Shown in pieces: positions 35,902 through 48,690 of a stretch of 53,041 bases of DNA. The translations under genes were made by a program, and so were the position numbers. This stretch comes from Sedimenticola sp. GTDB taxonomy: Bacteria; Pseudomonadota; Gammaproteobacteria; Chromatiales; Chromatiaceae. Positions within the stretch are counted from its first letter, which is position 1; the number at the start of each line of letters is the position of its first letter. Below the pieces are notes generated by a model that saw only the letters and a list, made by a program, of their open reading frames with translations, was not told the origin of the DNA and did no database searches. Location of the stretch: assembly GCA_026984055.1 (NCBI GenBank), contig JALSSX010000172.1, forward strand, positions 1 to 53,041, read 5' to 3'.

Positions 35902-36077
35902 GCGCGGCATTCCCGATATTAAGAATGTTTTTCGTGACTTGCCGGTCAGTATCAAGAAGTTTTCGTGTCATTGCGTCAAACAAGGTTTGACTGTCGACGA
36001 CGATTGGCGTAGTGACATGTCTGCATATTGATTGAGCGAGTACCCGTCTGAGCGGGCAAACCCATTTCGTTCGAGGG

Positions 36078-36105
36078 TTGCGAAACCGGCCATAAGCGAT
36101 ATTAT
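36078..36105 (+). promoter_or_regulatory. Candidate sigma-70 promoter of clpX
   Basis: TTGCGA (36078-36083) and TATTAT (36100-36105) are spaced by 16 bp and lie about 55 bp before the clpX ATG. The match is moderate; clpX may also be read from the clpP promoter. Confidence 0.45.
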
Positions 36106-36159
36106 TGGACTATAGGTGTCTGTGAACGCGCGGACATTCACGTTGGAATGAGGTTTTAT

Positions 36160-37437
36160 ATGGGCGATGACAAGCACGGCAAGAGTGACGATGGCAAGCT
36201 GTTGTACTGCTCTTTCTGCGGCAAGAGTCAGCATGAAGTACGTAAATTGATTGCCGGCCCTTCGGTGTTTATCTGTGACGAATGTGTCGAACTGTGCAAT
36301 GACATCATTCGCGAGGAGATGCAGGACAAGGCGCGGGAATCCGGGCGTAGTCTGCCGGTGCCGAAGGAGATCAAGGAAAGCCTCGATCAATATGTCATCG
36401 GTCAGGCCCAGGCCAAGAAGATGCTCTCGGTTGCGGTCTACAACCATTACAAACGCCTGGAGGCCAACGAGCAGAAGGATTCGGTCGAGATCTCGAAGAG
36501 CAATATCCTGCTGATCGGACCGACGGGTTCCGGCAAGACGCTGCTGGCTGAAACGCTCGCGCGCTTGCTCAATGTACCGTTCACGATCGCCGATGCCACC
36601 ACGCTGACCGAGGCGGGTTATGTTGGCGAGGATGTCGAGAACATCATCCAGAAGCTGTTGCAGAAATGTGACTATGACGTCGACAAGGCGCAGACCGGGA
36701 TTGTCTATATTGACGAGATCGACAAGATTTCACGTAAATCGGACAACCCGTCGATCACGCGCGACGTTTCCGGTGAAGGTGTGCAACAGGCGTTGCTGAA
36801 ACTGATCGAAGGCACCATTGCGTCGGTGCCCCCGCAGGGTGGGCGCAAGCATCCTCAGCAGGAGTTCCTACAGGTCGACACCTCGAATATCCTGTTCATC
36901 GTTGGTGGCGCCTTCGCTGGCTTGGACAAGGTCATCCGGGATCGTTCGGAAAAGAGCGGTATCGGCTTTTCCGCCCAAGTGCGCAGCAAGGACGACGAAA
37001 GCCGTAATCTGGGCGAAACCCTGAGGGAAGTCGAACCCGAGGATTTGATCCGTTATGGCCTGATCCCGGAATTCGTCGGTCGCTTGCCGGTAGTGGCGAC
37101 ACTCGAAGAGTTGGACGAGGATGCCTTGGTACAGATTCTGACTCAGCCAAAGAATGCCTTGGTCAAGCAATACAACCATTTGTTCGAGATGGAAGGCGCC
37201 GAGCTGGAGATTCGAGAGGACGCATTGCGTGCTATCGCGCTGAAGGCGATGGAGCGCAAGACCGGCGCGCGTGGATTGCGCACCATCCTGGAACAGACCC
37301 TGCTCGATACCATGTACGATCTGCCCTCGATGGAGAATGTCAGCAAGGTCGTACTCGACGGGGCCGTCATCGCGGGCGAGTCCGAACCCTATATCCTGCT
37401 CGAGGGTCAGGGCAAGCAGGCGGCTTCCCTGGACTGA
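36160..37437 (+). CDS. clpX: Clp protease ATP-binding subunit ClpX
   Basis: 425-residue AAA+ unfoldase that feeds substrates to ClpP. The N-terminal zinc-binding domain has Cys pairs CSFCGK and CDECVELC. Walker A is [18 protein letters not shown] and Walker [10 protein letters not shown]. The pore-loop GYVGEDVE, the ClpP-docking loop with KSGIGF and the sensor II region [10 protein letters not shown] are present. ATG 36160 is chosen because TGAGG lies 6 nt upstream and the N-terminus then matches relatives; 36148 adds four residues. Confidence 0.97.
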   Translation: MGDDKHGKSDDGKLLYCSFCGKSQHEVRKLIAGPSVFICDECVELCNDIIREEMQDKARESGRSLPVPKEIKESLDQYVIGQAQAKKMLSVAVYNHYKRLEANEQKDSVEISKSNILLIGPTGSGKTLLAETLARLLNVPFTIADATTLTEAGYVGEDVENIIQKLLQKCDYDVDKAQTGIVYIDEIDKISRKSDNPSITRDVSGEGVQQALLKLIEGTIASVPPQGGRKHPQQEFLQVDTSNILFIVGGAFAGLDKVIRDRSEKSGIGFSAQVRSKDDESRNLGETLREVEPEDLIRYGLIPEFVGRLPVVATLEELDEDALVQILTQPKNALVKQYNHLFEMEGAELEIREDALRAIALKAMERKTGARGLRTILEQTLLDTMYDLPSMENVSKVVLDGAVIAGESEPYILLEGQGKQAASLD

Positions 37438-37505
37438 ATCTGCTTGCCGTGGCAATTCCGGAGATATGCCTCGGGATTGCCCCCGTCTTTCCATCCTGAC
37501 GGGGA

Positions 37506-37533
37506 CTTGAAAGCCCGTTTGCCGCCCCCATAT
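37506..37533 (+). promoter_or_regulatory. Sigma-32 heat-shock promoter of lon
   Basis: CTTGAA (37506-37511), 14-bp spacer and CCCCATAT (37526-37533) match the RpoH consensus CTTGAA-N13-15-CCCCATNT at every defined base. It is the only such match I found and stands about 180 bp before lon, the classical heat-shock target. The leader between carries a small hairpin CCTCC-TATATC-GGAGG (37548-37563). Confidence 0.85.
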
Positions 37534-37715
37534 CCCTTTTCGAACACCCTCCTATATCGGAGGTAGACCCGATGATTCCAGACGAATCGCCGTTCGCGAT
37601 TTTGGCGCATAGCATCGCCGCCATTCCCTTTTCAACCTTTTTCCGATGGCGTCTGGACACCCTCAATGAGCAAGGCGCGAGTCCTTGCCACTACAAATGA
37701 ATCAAAGGATACGCC

Positions 37716-40181
37716 ATGGGTCAAGATACCAAGACCTCGACACAGGTCACCCAACAGAATACCACCGTTCCCGTTTTGCCATTGCGTGACGTTGTCGTCT
37801 ATCCGCATATGGTCATTCCGTTGTTCGTCGGTCGGGAAAAGTCGATCAAAGCGCTGGATACTGCGATGCAGGAAGACAAGCAGATCCTGTTGCTGGCGCA
37901 AAAAACCGCGGATGTCGATGATCCCGCCATCGAGGATCTCTATCCGATCGGCACCTTGGCTAACATACTTCAGTTGCTCAAATTGCCCGACGGCACCATC
38001 AAAGTGCTGGTCGAGGGAGCCGAGCGAGCCGAGGTTGCGAAGCTTGCGCCGACCGAAGGCTATTACGCCGCCGAGATTCGCACCATCGACGACGAACTGG
38101 AGTTGAACGAACGCGAAATGGAGGTGCTGATGCGCTCCGCGATGTCGCTGTTCGACCAATACGTCAAGCTGAACAAGAAAGTCCCTCCCGAGGTACTGAC
38201 ATCGCTTTCCAGCATCGACGACCCCAGCCGTCTCGCCGATACCATGGCGGCGCACATGGCGCTGAAGCTGGAAGAGAAACAGCATGTGCTTGAAATGCCG
38301 AACATCCGTGAGCGTGTCGAACACCTGATGGCCCTGATGGAAGGCGAGAACGATATCCTACAGATGGAGAAACGTATTCGCGGCCGAGTCAAGCGCCAGA
38401 TGGAGAAGAACCAGCGCGAGTACTATCTGAACGAGCAGATGAAGGCGATTCAGAAAGAACTTGGCGAAATGGAAGAAGCGCCGAACGAGATCGAGGAACT
38501 CGAACAGCGGATCGAGAAAGCCGGCATGCCCAAGGAAGCCAAGACAAAGGCGTTGTCGGAGTTGAACAAGCTGAAGCTGATGTCGCCGATGTCGGCCGAG
38601 GCGACCGTGGTGCGCAACTATATCGATGCCCTGGTCGCGGTGCCATGGAAGAAGCGTAGCAAGATCCATCTGGATTTGGAGAAGGCGCAGCAGGTGCTGG
38701 ATGAGGATCACTATGGCCTGGAGAAAGTCAAGGAGCGCATCCTGGAGTACCTTGCGGTTCAGCAGCGCGTGCGCAAGCTGAAAGGGCCGATTCTCTGCCT
38801 GGTTGGGCCACCCGGCGTCGGCAAGACCTCGCTGGGGCAATCGATCGCGCGCGCCACGAACCGAAAGTTTGCCCGCATGTCGCTTGGCGGCGTGCGCGAC
38901 GAAGCGGAGATTCGCGGTCACCGACGTACCTATATCGGCGCCTTGCCTGGTAAGATCGTGCAGAATCTGAGTCGTGTCGGCACCAAGAATCCGTTGTTCC
39001 TGCTCGATGAGATTGACAAGATGGCGATGGATTTTCGTGGAGACCCGGCATCAGCGCTGCTTGAGGTACTGGATCCGGAGCAGAACAATACCTTCGTTGA
39101 TCACTATCTTGAAGTGGATCTCGATCTGTCCGAGGTGATGTTCGTTGCCACCGCGAACACCATGCATATCCCCGGTCCCTTGCTTGACAGGATGGAGGTC
39201 ATTCATCTCTCGGGCTATACCGAGGACGAAAAGATCAATATTGCCGAGCGTTATCTGATTCCAAAACAGATCAAGAACAATGGTCTGAAGGATACAGAGC
39301 TGGTCATTCACGAATCGGCGGTGCGAGACATCGTGCGCTTCTATACCCGCGAGGCGGGCGTGCGTAATCTGGAACGTGAGATTGCCAAGATCTGTCGCAA
39401 GGTGGTCAAGGAAATCCTGCTGAAGAAGCCCAAGGGAAAGGTGAGCGTCACATCCAAATCGCTGGCGAAATACCTTGGCGTGAAGCGTTTTCGCTATGGG
39501 CGCGCGGATGACACCGACCAGGTCGGTCAAGTGACCGGGCTTGCATGGACCGAGGTCGGCGGTGAGCTGCTACGCATCGAGGCAGCGTTGGCGCCGGGTA
39601 AGGGACGCATGACCCAGACCGGACAGCTTGGCGACGTGATGAAGGAATCCATCCAGGCGGCGATGACTGTGGTTCGTAGCCGCGCGGACTCACTTGGCCT
39701 CGAAGAGGATTTCTATCAAAAGGTGGATATCCATATCCATGTGCCAGAGGGAGCGACACCGAAGGATGGCCCTAGCGCGGGCATCGGCATGTGTACTGCG
39801 CTGGTATCGTCGTTGACCGGTATTCCGGTGCGCGCCGATGTGGCGATGACCGGGGAGATCACCCTGCGTGGTGAAGTGTTGCCGATCGGGGGACTGAAGG
39901 AGAAGTTGCTGGCGGCGCATCGGGGTGGCATACGCACCGTGATCATCCCGCATGAGAATGAGCGCGACTTGGTCGACATCCCGCGCAATATCAAGCAGAA
40001 CCTGGATATCCGGCCAGTGCGTTGGATAGATGAAGTGCTGGAGATCGCCCTGACATCGATGCCTCATCCGGCGGCCACGGCTGGCAACGAAGCCAGCGAG
40101 GCGCCGGATCAAACGGCCAAGAAGAAGGCTCGCGCGCGCAAGGCCAGCAAGAAAACCGGCGGCGGCGTCACCAAGCACTGA
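37716..40181 (+). CDS. lon: ATP-dependent protease Lon (LonA)
   Basis: 821-residue AAA+ protease. An N-terminal LON substrate-binding domain ([25 protein letters not shown]) leads into coiled coils. The AAA+ module has Walker [11 protein letters not shown] and Walker [12 protein letters not shown]. The C-terminal protease domain has Ser687 in [11 protein letters not shown] and Lys730 in [15 protein letters not shown]; the 43-residue gap matches the E. coli Ser679-Lys722 dyad. The Lys/Ala-rich tail ([18 protein letters not shown]) is longer than in E. coli. Driven by the sigma-32 promoter upstream. Confidence 0.97.
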   Translation: MGQDTKTSTQVTQQNTTVPVLPLRDVVVYPHMVIPLFVGREKSIKALDTAMQEDKQILLLAQKTADVDDPAIEDLYPIGTLANILQLLKLPDGTIKVLVEGAERAEVAKLAPTEGYYAAEIRTIDDELELNEREMEVLMRSAMSLFDQYVKLNKKVPPEVLTSLSSIDDPSRLADTMAAHMALKLEEKQHVLEMPNIRERVEHLMALMEGENDILQMEKRIRGRVKRQMEKNQREYYLNEQMKAIQKELGEMEEAPNEIEELEQRIEKAGMPKEAKTKALSELNKLKLMSPMSAEATVVRNYIDALVAVPWKKRSKIHLDLEKAQQVLDEDHYGLEKVKERILEYLAVQQRVRKLKGPILCLVGPPGVGKTSLGQSIARATNRKFARMSLGGVRDEAEIRGHRRTYIGALPGKIVQNLSRVGTKNPLFLLDEIDKMAMDFRGDPASALLEVLDPEQNNTFVDHYLEVDLDLSEVMFVATANTMHIPGPLLDRMEVIHLSGYTEDEKINIAERYLIPKQIKNNGLKDTELVIHESAVRDIVRFYTREAGVRNLEREIAKICRKVVKEILLKKPKGKVSVTSKSLAKYLGVKRFRYGRADDTDQVGQVTGLAWTEVGGELLRIEAALAPGKGRMTQTGQLGDVMKESIQAAMTVVRSRADSLGLEEDFYQKVDIHIHVPEGATPKDGPSAGIGMCTALVSSLTGIPVRADVAMTGEITLRGEVLPIGGLKEKLLAAHRGGIRTVIIPHENERDLVDIPRNIKQNLDIRPVRWIDEVLEIALTSMPHPAATAGNEASEAPDQTAKKKARARKASKKTGGGVTKH

Positions 40182-40194
40182 TGACCGCGTGTTT

Positions 40195-40389
40195 GGCGTG
40201 AAAGCACGTACTCGGTTGCCTGTGATTCATCCGCGGGAACGCCGTGGATACATCCCTGTAGGCTTGGCCTCGAGATAACCCACAGGGAAGTGGGGAATGC
40301 TGGAAATGCCGGGAGTATTTCCCATGTTCCGCCTCGGATACCCCGCCGCTGAACCACAGGCAATCTTGCATGATCCGGGGTGTTTCAGG
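40195..40389 (+). repeat. Family C repeat, full copy C2
   Basis: 195-bp longest copy of family C. The arm GGTTGCCTGTGATTCA (40215-40230) pairs with TGAACCACAGGCAATC (40359-40374). Internal hairpins include GGAAATGC-CGGGA-GTATTTCC. Fills the gap between the lon stop and the lon terminator. Confidence 0.7.
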
Positions 40390-40414
40390 CCTCGGCGTGC
40401 GAATTGGCTGGAGA

Positions 40415-40448
40415 AGCCCGTCATTGTTGGGGTGGCGGGCTATTTTTA
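40415..40448 (+). terminator. Rho-independent terminator downstream of lon
   Basis: AGCCCGTCAT and GTGGCGGGCT form a 10-bp stem with two T-G pairs and a TGTTGGG loop, followed by ATTTTTAT. It lies 230 bp after lon, beyond repeat C2, and just before the hupB promoter. Confidence 0.75.
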
Positions 40449-40484
40449 TGTCGCATGTTTTGTGCCGACATGGCCCTTCCAACC

Positions 40485-40514
40485 TTGACTTGTCGACATG
40501 CGCTGTTGTATAAA
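40485..40514 (+). promoter_or_regulatory. Sigma-70 promoter of hupB
   Basis: TTGACT (40485-40490), 18-bp spacer and TATAAA (40509-40514), about 80 bp before the hupB ATG. A strong promoter suits an abundant nucleoid protein and probably also reads into tRNA-Val. Confidence 0.75.
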
Positions 40515-40594
40515 ATGCTGCTTCTCCGGGCACTGGGACAGTGGCACATCGGCACGGTGTGGCGAACGGAGGTAACCTTTGGGGGAAACGATTT

Positions 40595-40867
40595 ATGAAT
40601 AAAACTGAATTGGCCAAAGCCATGGCGGACAGCGCCGACATCTCGGTAGCCGCGGCTGGCCGCGCGCTCGACGGCATGGTGGAAGCGATAACTCAAGCGT
40701 TGAAGGACGGCGATCAGGTTGCGCTGATTGGTTTCGGTACCTTCTCCGTGCGCGACCGCGCCGCACGGACCGGGCGCAATCCACGCACGGGTGAAACGCT
40801 GGAAATCAAGGCATCGAAGAATCCGGTATTCAAGGCTGGTAAATCACTAAAAGATGCCGTAAACTAG
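40595..40867 (+). CDS. hupB: DNA-binding protein HU-beta
   Basis: 90-residue nucleoid protein of the HU/IHF family. It starts [22 protein letters not shown], has the hydrophobic core [26 protein letters not shown] with the conserved DNA-bending arm RNPxTG, and ends KSLKDAVN. Length and sequence are typical HU rather than IHF. Start at ATG 40595 with GGGGGAAA upstream. Located between lon and ppiD as in most gammaproteobacteria; tRNA-Val follows after 14 bp. Confidence 0.96.
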   Translation: MNKTELAKAMADSADISVAAAGRALDGMVEAITQALKDGDQVALIGFGTFSVRDRAARTGRNPRTGETLEIKASKNPVFKAGKSLKDAVN

Positions 40868-40881
40868 CGCACCTTCAGTTA

Positions 40882-40957
40882 GGGTGCTTAGCTCAGCTGG
40901 GAGAGCATCGCCCTTACAAGGCGAGGGTCGCAGGTTCGATCCCTGCAGCACCCACCA
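40882..40957 (+). tRNA. tRNA-Val (anticodon UAC)
   Basis: 76-nt cloverleaf with encoded CCA. The acceptor stem GGGTGCT/AGCACCC is perfect. The anticodon stem TCGCC/GGCGA encloses CTTACAA, anticodon TAC. T-arm GCAGGTTCGATCCCTGC. Confidence 0.97.
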
Positions 40958-40961
40958 CCAC

Positions 40962-41131
40962 TTAACAGGATGTTGAAAAAGTCCTTCCATGGGCGTTTTC
41001 AACGACGGAACCGGGAAAATGCAATTTTCTGGTTCCTTCATTTTCAATGACTGCAAGTCATCGAAAATGGCGGTGCATCCCTGTACCGCACACAGGCCAT
41101 TGAAAAATGCTATTTTTCAGCGGCCTGCTAA
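40962..41131 (+). repeat. Family A hairpin-array repeat, full copy A4, between two tRNA genes
   Basis: 170-bp copy with left end TTAACAGGATGTTGAAAAAG and right end TTTTTCAGCGGCCTGCTAA. It begins 5 bp after the CCA of tRNA-Val and ends 1 bp before the first base of tRNA-Asp. The whole hairpin array must be removed when a Val-Asp tRNA precursor is processed. Confidence 0.85.
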
Positions 41132-41132
41132 T

Positions 41133-41209
41133 GGAGTGGTAGTTCAGTTGGTTAGAATACCGGCCTGTCACGCCGGGGGTCGCGGGTTCGAGTCCCGTCC
41201 ACTCCGCCA
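41133..41209 (+). tRNA. tRNA-Asp (anticodon GUC)
   Basis: 77-nt cloverleaf with encoded CCA. Acceptor GGAGTGG/CCACTCC, discriminator G. Anticodon stem CCGGC/GCCGG encloses CTGTCAC, anticodon GTC. T-arm GCGGGTTCGAGTCCCGT. Confidence 0.97.
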
Positions 41210-41219
41210 CATTACAAAG

Positions 41220-41250
41220 GGCATCTGTTCAAGCAGATGCCTTTTTTTTT
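41220..41250 (+). terminator. Rho-independent terminator after tRNA-Asp
   Basis: GGCATCTG-TTCAAG-CAGATGCC, an 8-bp perfect stem followed by nine T residues, 10 bp after tRNA-Asp. It ends the hupB-tRNA transcript before ppiD. Confidence 0.93.
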
Positions 41251-41336
41251 GTTTGTTTCCGCGCCCGGCTGGCTGCATGCGGTTGGTCTGATAAACTGGG
41301 CGCCGAACTTTCCTGTTTTCCTTAGGTAACGTAGCA

Positions 41337-43259
41337 ATGCTTGAAGCAATCAGAGAGAAGGCCCAGGGCTGGATCGCCTGGACCATCGTGATATTGATTA
41401 CCATTCCTTTCGCCTTGTGGGGCATCCAGCAATATCTGGGCGGTGGTGGCGAGCCAGAGGTGGCCAGCGTGAATGGCCAGCCGATTACCCAGCGGGAACT
41501 CGAGGTCAAGACACGCAATCTGCGCATGAATATGCGTGAGCGTCTTGGCGACGCCTACCGCCCGGGTATGTTCGATCCTAAGCTGTTGCGCGACCGGACA
41601 CTGGATTCGATGATACGCGCGGCATTGCTCTATCAACATTCGAAGGACCTCGGACTGGGCGCGAGCAACGCGGACGTGATCGCGACGATACAGGGCTTGC
41701 CGCTGTTCCAGGTGAACGGGCATTTCGACCGGATTGCCTACCAGCAGGGTTTGCGGCTGCAGGGCATGACCTCCGCTGGCTTCGAAGAGCAGGTTCGCCA
41801 ATCACTGGTCTCGACCCAGTTGGCGAACGCGATAAGCGGCAGTGATTTTGTCACGCCAGCCTTGCTGAAACGCTATGTGCGTCTTGCCGAGCAACGTCGT
41901 GACTTCGGCTACGCGCAGGTAAAGGCGGCAAACTATCTTGCCGAGGCAAAGGTGGACGAGGCAGACATCAAGGCTTGGTACGATGATCACCCGCGGGACT
42001 TTATTCAGCCGGAACGGGTAAAGATCGATTACATCGATTTCGATCTGGCCTCGGTGCAAGACCGGGTCAAGTCTACCGAGGACGAACTGAAGAACTACTA
42101 CGAACAGAATATCGAGAAATACAACCGTCCCGAGAAGCGCCGCATCAGTCACATCCTGATCAGCGCGGACAAGGATGCGAGCGCCGAGGATAAGGCAAAG
42201 GCAAAGCAGCAGGCCGAGGAGATATACAAGCAGTTGCTCGCCGGCGCGGATTTCGCCAAGCTGGCCAGGGCGCGTTCCCAGGATGCCGGTTCCGCGCAGG
42301 CGGGCGGGGATCTGGGGGTTCTCGAACCCGGTACCCTTGGCAACGCCTTCGATGAGGCCGCGTTCAAGCTGAAGGAGGGTGACTATTCCGCGCCGGTGGA
42401 AACCGACTTTGGTTACCACATCGTCAAGGTCGATAAAATCATTCCTGGTGGTTCGGCCAGCTTCGATTCGGTGAAGAGCAAGGTGGAAGCCGAATATCGC
42501 AAGGCACAGGCCGAGAAACAGTTCTATGACAAGGCGGAAAAACTCACCGAACTGACCTATCAGAATCCGGATACGCTGGAGCCGGCGGCGGAGGAAATGG
42601 GGTTGGAGATCCAGCACAGCGACTGGTTGGGGCGAGACGGCGGCAAAGGCGTGCTGGCATCGCCCAAGGTCAGTGGCGCGGCGTTTAGCGAGGACGTGTT
42701 GACAGAGGGGAATAACAGCGAGGCCATTGAGATCGGTCCGGAGCACGTGCTGGTGCTGCGTGTTGTCGAGCATGAGGAACAGACAGTGAAGCCCCTGGGT
42801 GAGGTGAAGGCCGCGATACGCGATCGGTTGGCGGCCCGGCAGGCCGCCGAGAAGGCGAAGCAAGCCGCTGAAAAACTGTTTCGGGAATTCCTCTCTGGCC
42901 GGCCACTGAGTGAGCTGGCGTCGTCGGTTAAAGCCGAGGTGAAGGCGCCGGGCGCGTTGAAACGTACCGATCCACGTGTGCCGAAAGAGTTGCTGGATAA
43001 GGTGTTCGAGCTGCCTCGTCCGGTGGCGGGCAAGCCTCGGGCCGAGGTTGTGTCGCTTGCCAACGGCGATGCGGTAGTGGTTGAATTGCACAGCGTCAGC
43101 GATGGCGATGTCGCGAATTTGAGCGATGCCGAGCGTAAGCAACTGATTGCCGCGCTGCGCCGCGAATATGGCGAGAAGCTATTCGATGATTATGTGCGCT
43201 GGCTGCGAGATACGGCGGAAATCGCAATCAGTTTACCGGATGTCCCTGACGACAAATAG
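41337..43259 (+). CDS. ppiD: Membrane-anchored periplasmic chaperone PpiD (SurA_N/PpiC domains)
   Basis: 640-residue protein. One N-terminal membrane helix (WIAWTIVILITIPFALWGI) is followed by a SurA-like chaperone domain (SVNGQPITQRELE) and a parvulin-type domain at about 260-360 (RRISHILISADKDASAEDKAKAKQQAEEIY, GGDLGVLEPGTL). The C-terminal part is a second SurA_N-like helical region. PpiD binds proteins leaving the Sec translocon; its parvulin domain is often inactive. It follows hupB and the tRNAs as in other gammaproteobacteria and converges on valS. Confidence 0.93.
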   Translation: MLEAIREKAQGWIAWTIVILITIPFALWGIQQYLGGGGEPEVASVNGQPITQRELEVKTRNLRMNMRERLGDAYRPGMFDPKLLRDRTLDSMIRAALLYQHSKDLGLGASNADVIATIQGLPLFQVNGHFDRIAYQQGLRLQGMTSAGFEEQVRQSLVSTQLANAISGSDFVTPALLKRYVRLAEQRRDFGYAQVKAANYLAEAKVDEADIKAWYDDHPRDFIQPERVKIDYIDFDLASVQDRVKSTEDELKNYYEQNIEKYNRPEKRRISHILISADKDASAEDKAKAKQQAEEIYKQLLAGADFAKLARARSQDAGSAQAGGDLGVLEPGTLGNAFDEAAFKLKEGDYSAPVETDFGYHIVKVDKIIPGGSASFDSVKSKVEAEYRKAQAEKQFYDKAEKLTELTYQNPDTLEPAAEEMGLEIQHSDWLGRDGGKGVLASPKVSGAAFSEDVLTEGNNSEAIEIGPEHVLVLRVVEHEEQTVKPLGEVKAAIRDRLAARQAAEKAKQAAEKLFREFLSGRPLSELASSVKAEVKAPGALKRTDPRVPKELLDKVFELPRPVAGKPRAEVVSLANGDAVVVELHSVSDGDVANLSDAERKQLIAALRREYGEKLFDDYVRWLRDTAEIAISLPDVPDDK

Positions 43260-43262
43260 TCG

Positions 43263-43358
43263 TTGGCGTGATGCAGTCGGCTGTTCGCGACCCGTGCGAG
43301 GGAACGCCGCGAATACATTCCTGTCCCACTCGAGCGTCTCGATTTTTCGAGATGCCCT
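43263..43358 (+). repeat. Chimeric repeat: family C left part joined to family B right end
   Basis: 43263-43318 (TTGGCGTGATGCAGTCGG..GAGGGAACGCCGCGAATACATT) matches the left part of family C. It passes directly into CTGTCCCACTCG..GTCTCGA-TTTT-TCGAGATGCCC, the right end of family B. Lies between convergent ppiD and valS and may act as their shared transcription end. Confidence 0.7.
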
Positions 43359-43428
43359 ATACTTTATCGAGCGGCAGGGGTCGATCCCGCGCGGCAATCC
43401 TTATCGCGTGGGAGGCTCCCGCCGAGGC

Positions 43429-46251
<2,823 letters not shown>

Positions 46252-46382
46252 GCGCCTCACCAGACTACTATTGGATGAAGGTGATGCGTGACGAAGCTCC
46301 GCAAGCTTGCTGGAACCTGGCTGCCGTCCGATGAGCCTTGCCGCGTGTAGGGTCAGCCTTCGGAGGGCACTCAGATTCCATT

Positions 46383-46399
46383 CGGCAAGGCCCTTGCCG
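46383..46399 (-). promoter_or_regulatory. Palindrome in the putative valS leader
   Basis: CGGCAAGG-C-CCTTGCCG is a perfect 8-bp inverted repeat 35-50 nt downstream of a minus-strand TATAAT (46434-46439), in the region transcribed ahead of valS. It could be a leader hairpin or an operator; no leader peptide or T-box is visible. Confidence 0.4.
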
Positions 46400-46491
46400 G
46401 GCTTTGTCGTCGATCACCGAGATGAAAGCGGGGATTATACCGGCCTGGGGAGAACGGTACAGATGGAACACGAAAACTGGGCGTGATGCTG

Positions 46492-48633
46492 TCAGAAGAG
46501 TTCGATATCGCTGGCCGGAGTGGGCGGCGTGACGGAGGGCTTGTCCGTATCGCTGGCCGTGACGGTGTTGCCTTCATGGGTATCGAGCAGAAACTGTTCG
46601 ACCAGATCGCGTAGCTGATTCGCCATGATGCTGAATTCGTTGCTGCTGGCGGCGGCTTGGTCGGTGGTCTTGGCCGATTCCATCGCGACTTCACTGATGG
46701 CAACGGTGCGTTCACGCACTTGTAATGTGACGTCGGTTTGTTCCTGAGAGGCGTTGGCGATCTGCGCATTCATCTCGGTGATGGTCGCCACCGAACCGTT
46801 GATCGATTCCAGCGCGTTGCCGGCATCGCGGGCCAGTTCGACGCCGTGACGTGTCTGCTCACGGCCGCGCGCCATCGCCGATACCGCTTGACGAGCGCCT
46901 GTCTGAAGCGATTCGATCTTCTGCTGGATATGGTTGGTTTCCGACTGAATCTGTTCCGACAGGGTGCGGACCTCGTCCGCCACCACGGCGAAGCCACGGC
47001 CATGCTCGCCGGCGCGCGCAGCCTCGATCGCGGCGTTCAGCGCGAGCAGGTTGGTCTGTTCGGAGATCGCGCGGATCACCGCGAGCACCGAGCCGATCTC
47101 GTCACTCTCGCGTTCGACCCGATCGACCACTCCGGCGACGCTGTCGACCTCGATGGCCAGTTGACCGATGGCTCCGACCGCCTCCTGTACGACAGCCTTG
47201 CCACGTGTTGCGTGGTCGTGCGCTTCGGTCGCGGCGCTCGCGGCCGAGGCTGCGTTGGCGGTCATGCTCTGACTGGAAAGAGAGAGTTGTTCGATGGCGG
47301 ATGCGACCTGGCTGATGTCGGCCTGCTGACGGGTCACCCGGTCGCGGCTGCGGCGGGTGATCTCGTTCATGTGGCTGGCCTCGCGGGCCAGCGATACCGA
47401 AGAGGCGATGACCAAGTCGACGACGCCACGGATCTTGGCGACGAACTGGTTGAAGGCGCTGGCGAGCTGCGCCAGCTCGTCGCCACCGGCATCGACTAGC
47501 GTTTGGTTCAGGTTGCCACTGCCGTTGGCAATATCTTGCATCGCCGCGACGGTTCGGTTGATCGGGCAGGTGACCATGCGCATGATCGCCCAGAAGATCA
47601 GCATGCCGACCAGGATGCCACCGGGCGCGAGTAGCATCACCAGGCGCAGGTTGTGCTCCGCGTCGGCGCGGGTGCGTTCGTTCTGCGCGGTGAAACGCTG
47701 GTTTAGCCTCTCCAACAGGCGGTCCATCTCGTGCTTCAGCGCTGCGTGTGTCGGCGCGATACCGGTTGCGACTAATTTCATGTCTTGGCGCCAGTAACGG
47801 CGGTCGTGTAGCTTTTCCATGGCGATGACATGTTGCTGGTAGTCTGCCATCAGTGCCTGGATCTGTTCCAGCGCATCCTGCTGCTCGAAACCGAGGAGCT
47901 CACGGCGTTTGCCCAGTTCATCGATCAACGCCTGGGCATGATCGAGCTGCGCATGCATGTTCTCTTTCGCGCTCTTGCTGCGAAACGATAGATAACCACG
48001 TACCGCGCTGGAGACGCGAGACCAAGTGAAGCGCAGGTCTTGGAACAGGCGGTGCATATGATCGGTTAGCGTCATGCGGGCGAACGCCGACATCTCCCCG
48101 ATGCTTTCCTCTTCCAGTTCCGTATCGATCATCTGTTCCGCCAGTTGCAACATCTGTAGATTGATCGGGTTTAAGTGCTGGGTTGCGTAGGCACGCGCCG
48201 GTACATTGGCGACAGGATCCGCGTTCGCCTTTATGATCTCGTTGTAATAGCCGCCGAGCCGTGTCAGTAGCGCGCCTGCCTTGTCCGACTGGTGGTGCAT
48301 TTGTTCATCGTTCTGTACGATTGGACTTTTGCGCAACGCTCGCAGTTGCGCGTGTGCCTGCTGGTAGGTTTCCAGAAACGCGGCCTTGTCGTCGGGGTTC
48401 TGGCTGCTCAGGAACAGTCCCATGTCGGCAACGCTCTTCAGCAGGGTCTGCTGGAAGCCCTTGACTTGCAATACCGCCGGTTGCAGCTTGTTGACCAGTT
48501 CATCGACATTGCTCGTCGCGCGCAGGCTGGAGCGGTAGTTGCTGATGCCGAGCAGCGCCAACAACAGAAAGAAGAACAGCGCACTGGCCCACAGTTTGGT
48601 CGAGATCTTCCAATTCTTGGGTGTCGTCAGCAT
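46492..48633 (-). CDS. Methyl-accepting chemotaxis protein
   Basis: 713-residue chemoreceptor. TM1 at about 13-31, a large helical periplasmic sensor domain of about 300 residues, and TM2 near 331-350 ([21 protein letters not shown]). A HAMP domain follows ([24 protein letters not shown]). The cytoplasmic signalling hairpin contains [37 protein letters not shown], the highly conserved CheA/CheW contact region. The C-terminus ends DIELF after a Thr/Pro-rich linker, a short motif seen at the end of some chemoreceptors. Ligand unknown. No other che genes are in the window. Confidence 0.93.
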   Translation of the reverse strand: MLTTPKNWKISTKLWASALFFFLLLALLGISNYRSSLRATSNVDELVNKLQPAVLQVKGFQQTLLKSVADMGLFLSSQNPDDKAAFLETYQQAHAQLRALRKSPIVQNDEQMHHQSDKAGALLTRLGGYYNEIIKANADPVANVPARAYATQHLNPINLQMLQLAEQMIDTELEEESIGEMSAFARMTLTDHMHRLFQDLRFTWSRVSSAVRGYLSFRSKSAKENMHAQLDHAQALIDELGKRRELLGFEQQDALEQIQALMADYQQHVIAMEKLHDRRYWRQDMKLVATGIAPTHAALKHEMDRLLERLNQRFTAQNERTRADAEHNLRLVMLLAPGGILVGMLIFWAIMRMVTCPINRTVAAMQDIANGSGNLNQTLVDAGGDELAQLASAFNQFVAKIRGVVDLVIASSVSLAREASHMNEITRRSRDRVTRQQADISQVASAIEQLSLSSQSMTANAASAASAATEAHDHATRGKAVVQEAVGAIGQLAIEVDSVAGVVDRVERESDEIGSVLAVIRAISEQTNLLALNAAIEAARAGEHGRGFAVVADEVRTLSEQIQSETNHIQQKIESLQTGARQAVSAMARGREQTRHGVELARDAGNALESINGSVATITEMNAQIANASQEQTDVTLQVRERTVAISEVAMESAKTTDQAAASSNEFSIMANQLRDLVEQFLLDTHEGNTVTASDTDKPSVTPPTPASDIELF

Positions 48634-48690
48634 TATTGCGGAGTTATCGTGGCAGGCTTTGCATGCCTATCGGCGTGGAAAGGGCGATCT

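Noticed and set aside
37548-37563. Hairpin CCTCC-TATATC-GGAGG in the lon leader as an RNA thermometer
   Set aside because: It lies about 150 nt before the start codon and does not cover the ribosome site; the sigma-32 promoter explains heat control.
35064-41131. CRISPR array
   Set aside because: The repeats are 150-170 bp hairpin arrays dispersed over tens of kilobases with no regular spacers and no cas genes.
41802-43142. 446-codon minus-strand frame opposite ppiD
   Set aside because: Complement of the ppiD reading frame, without motifs or a start signal.
46252-46430. T-box riboswitch ahead of valS
   Set aside because: No T-box sequence or specifier stem is visible and T-boxes are not expected in gammaproteobacteria.
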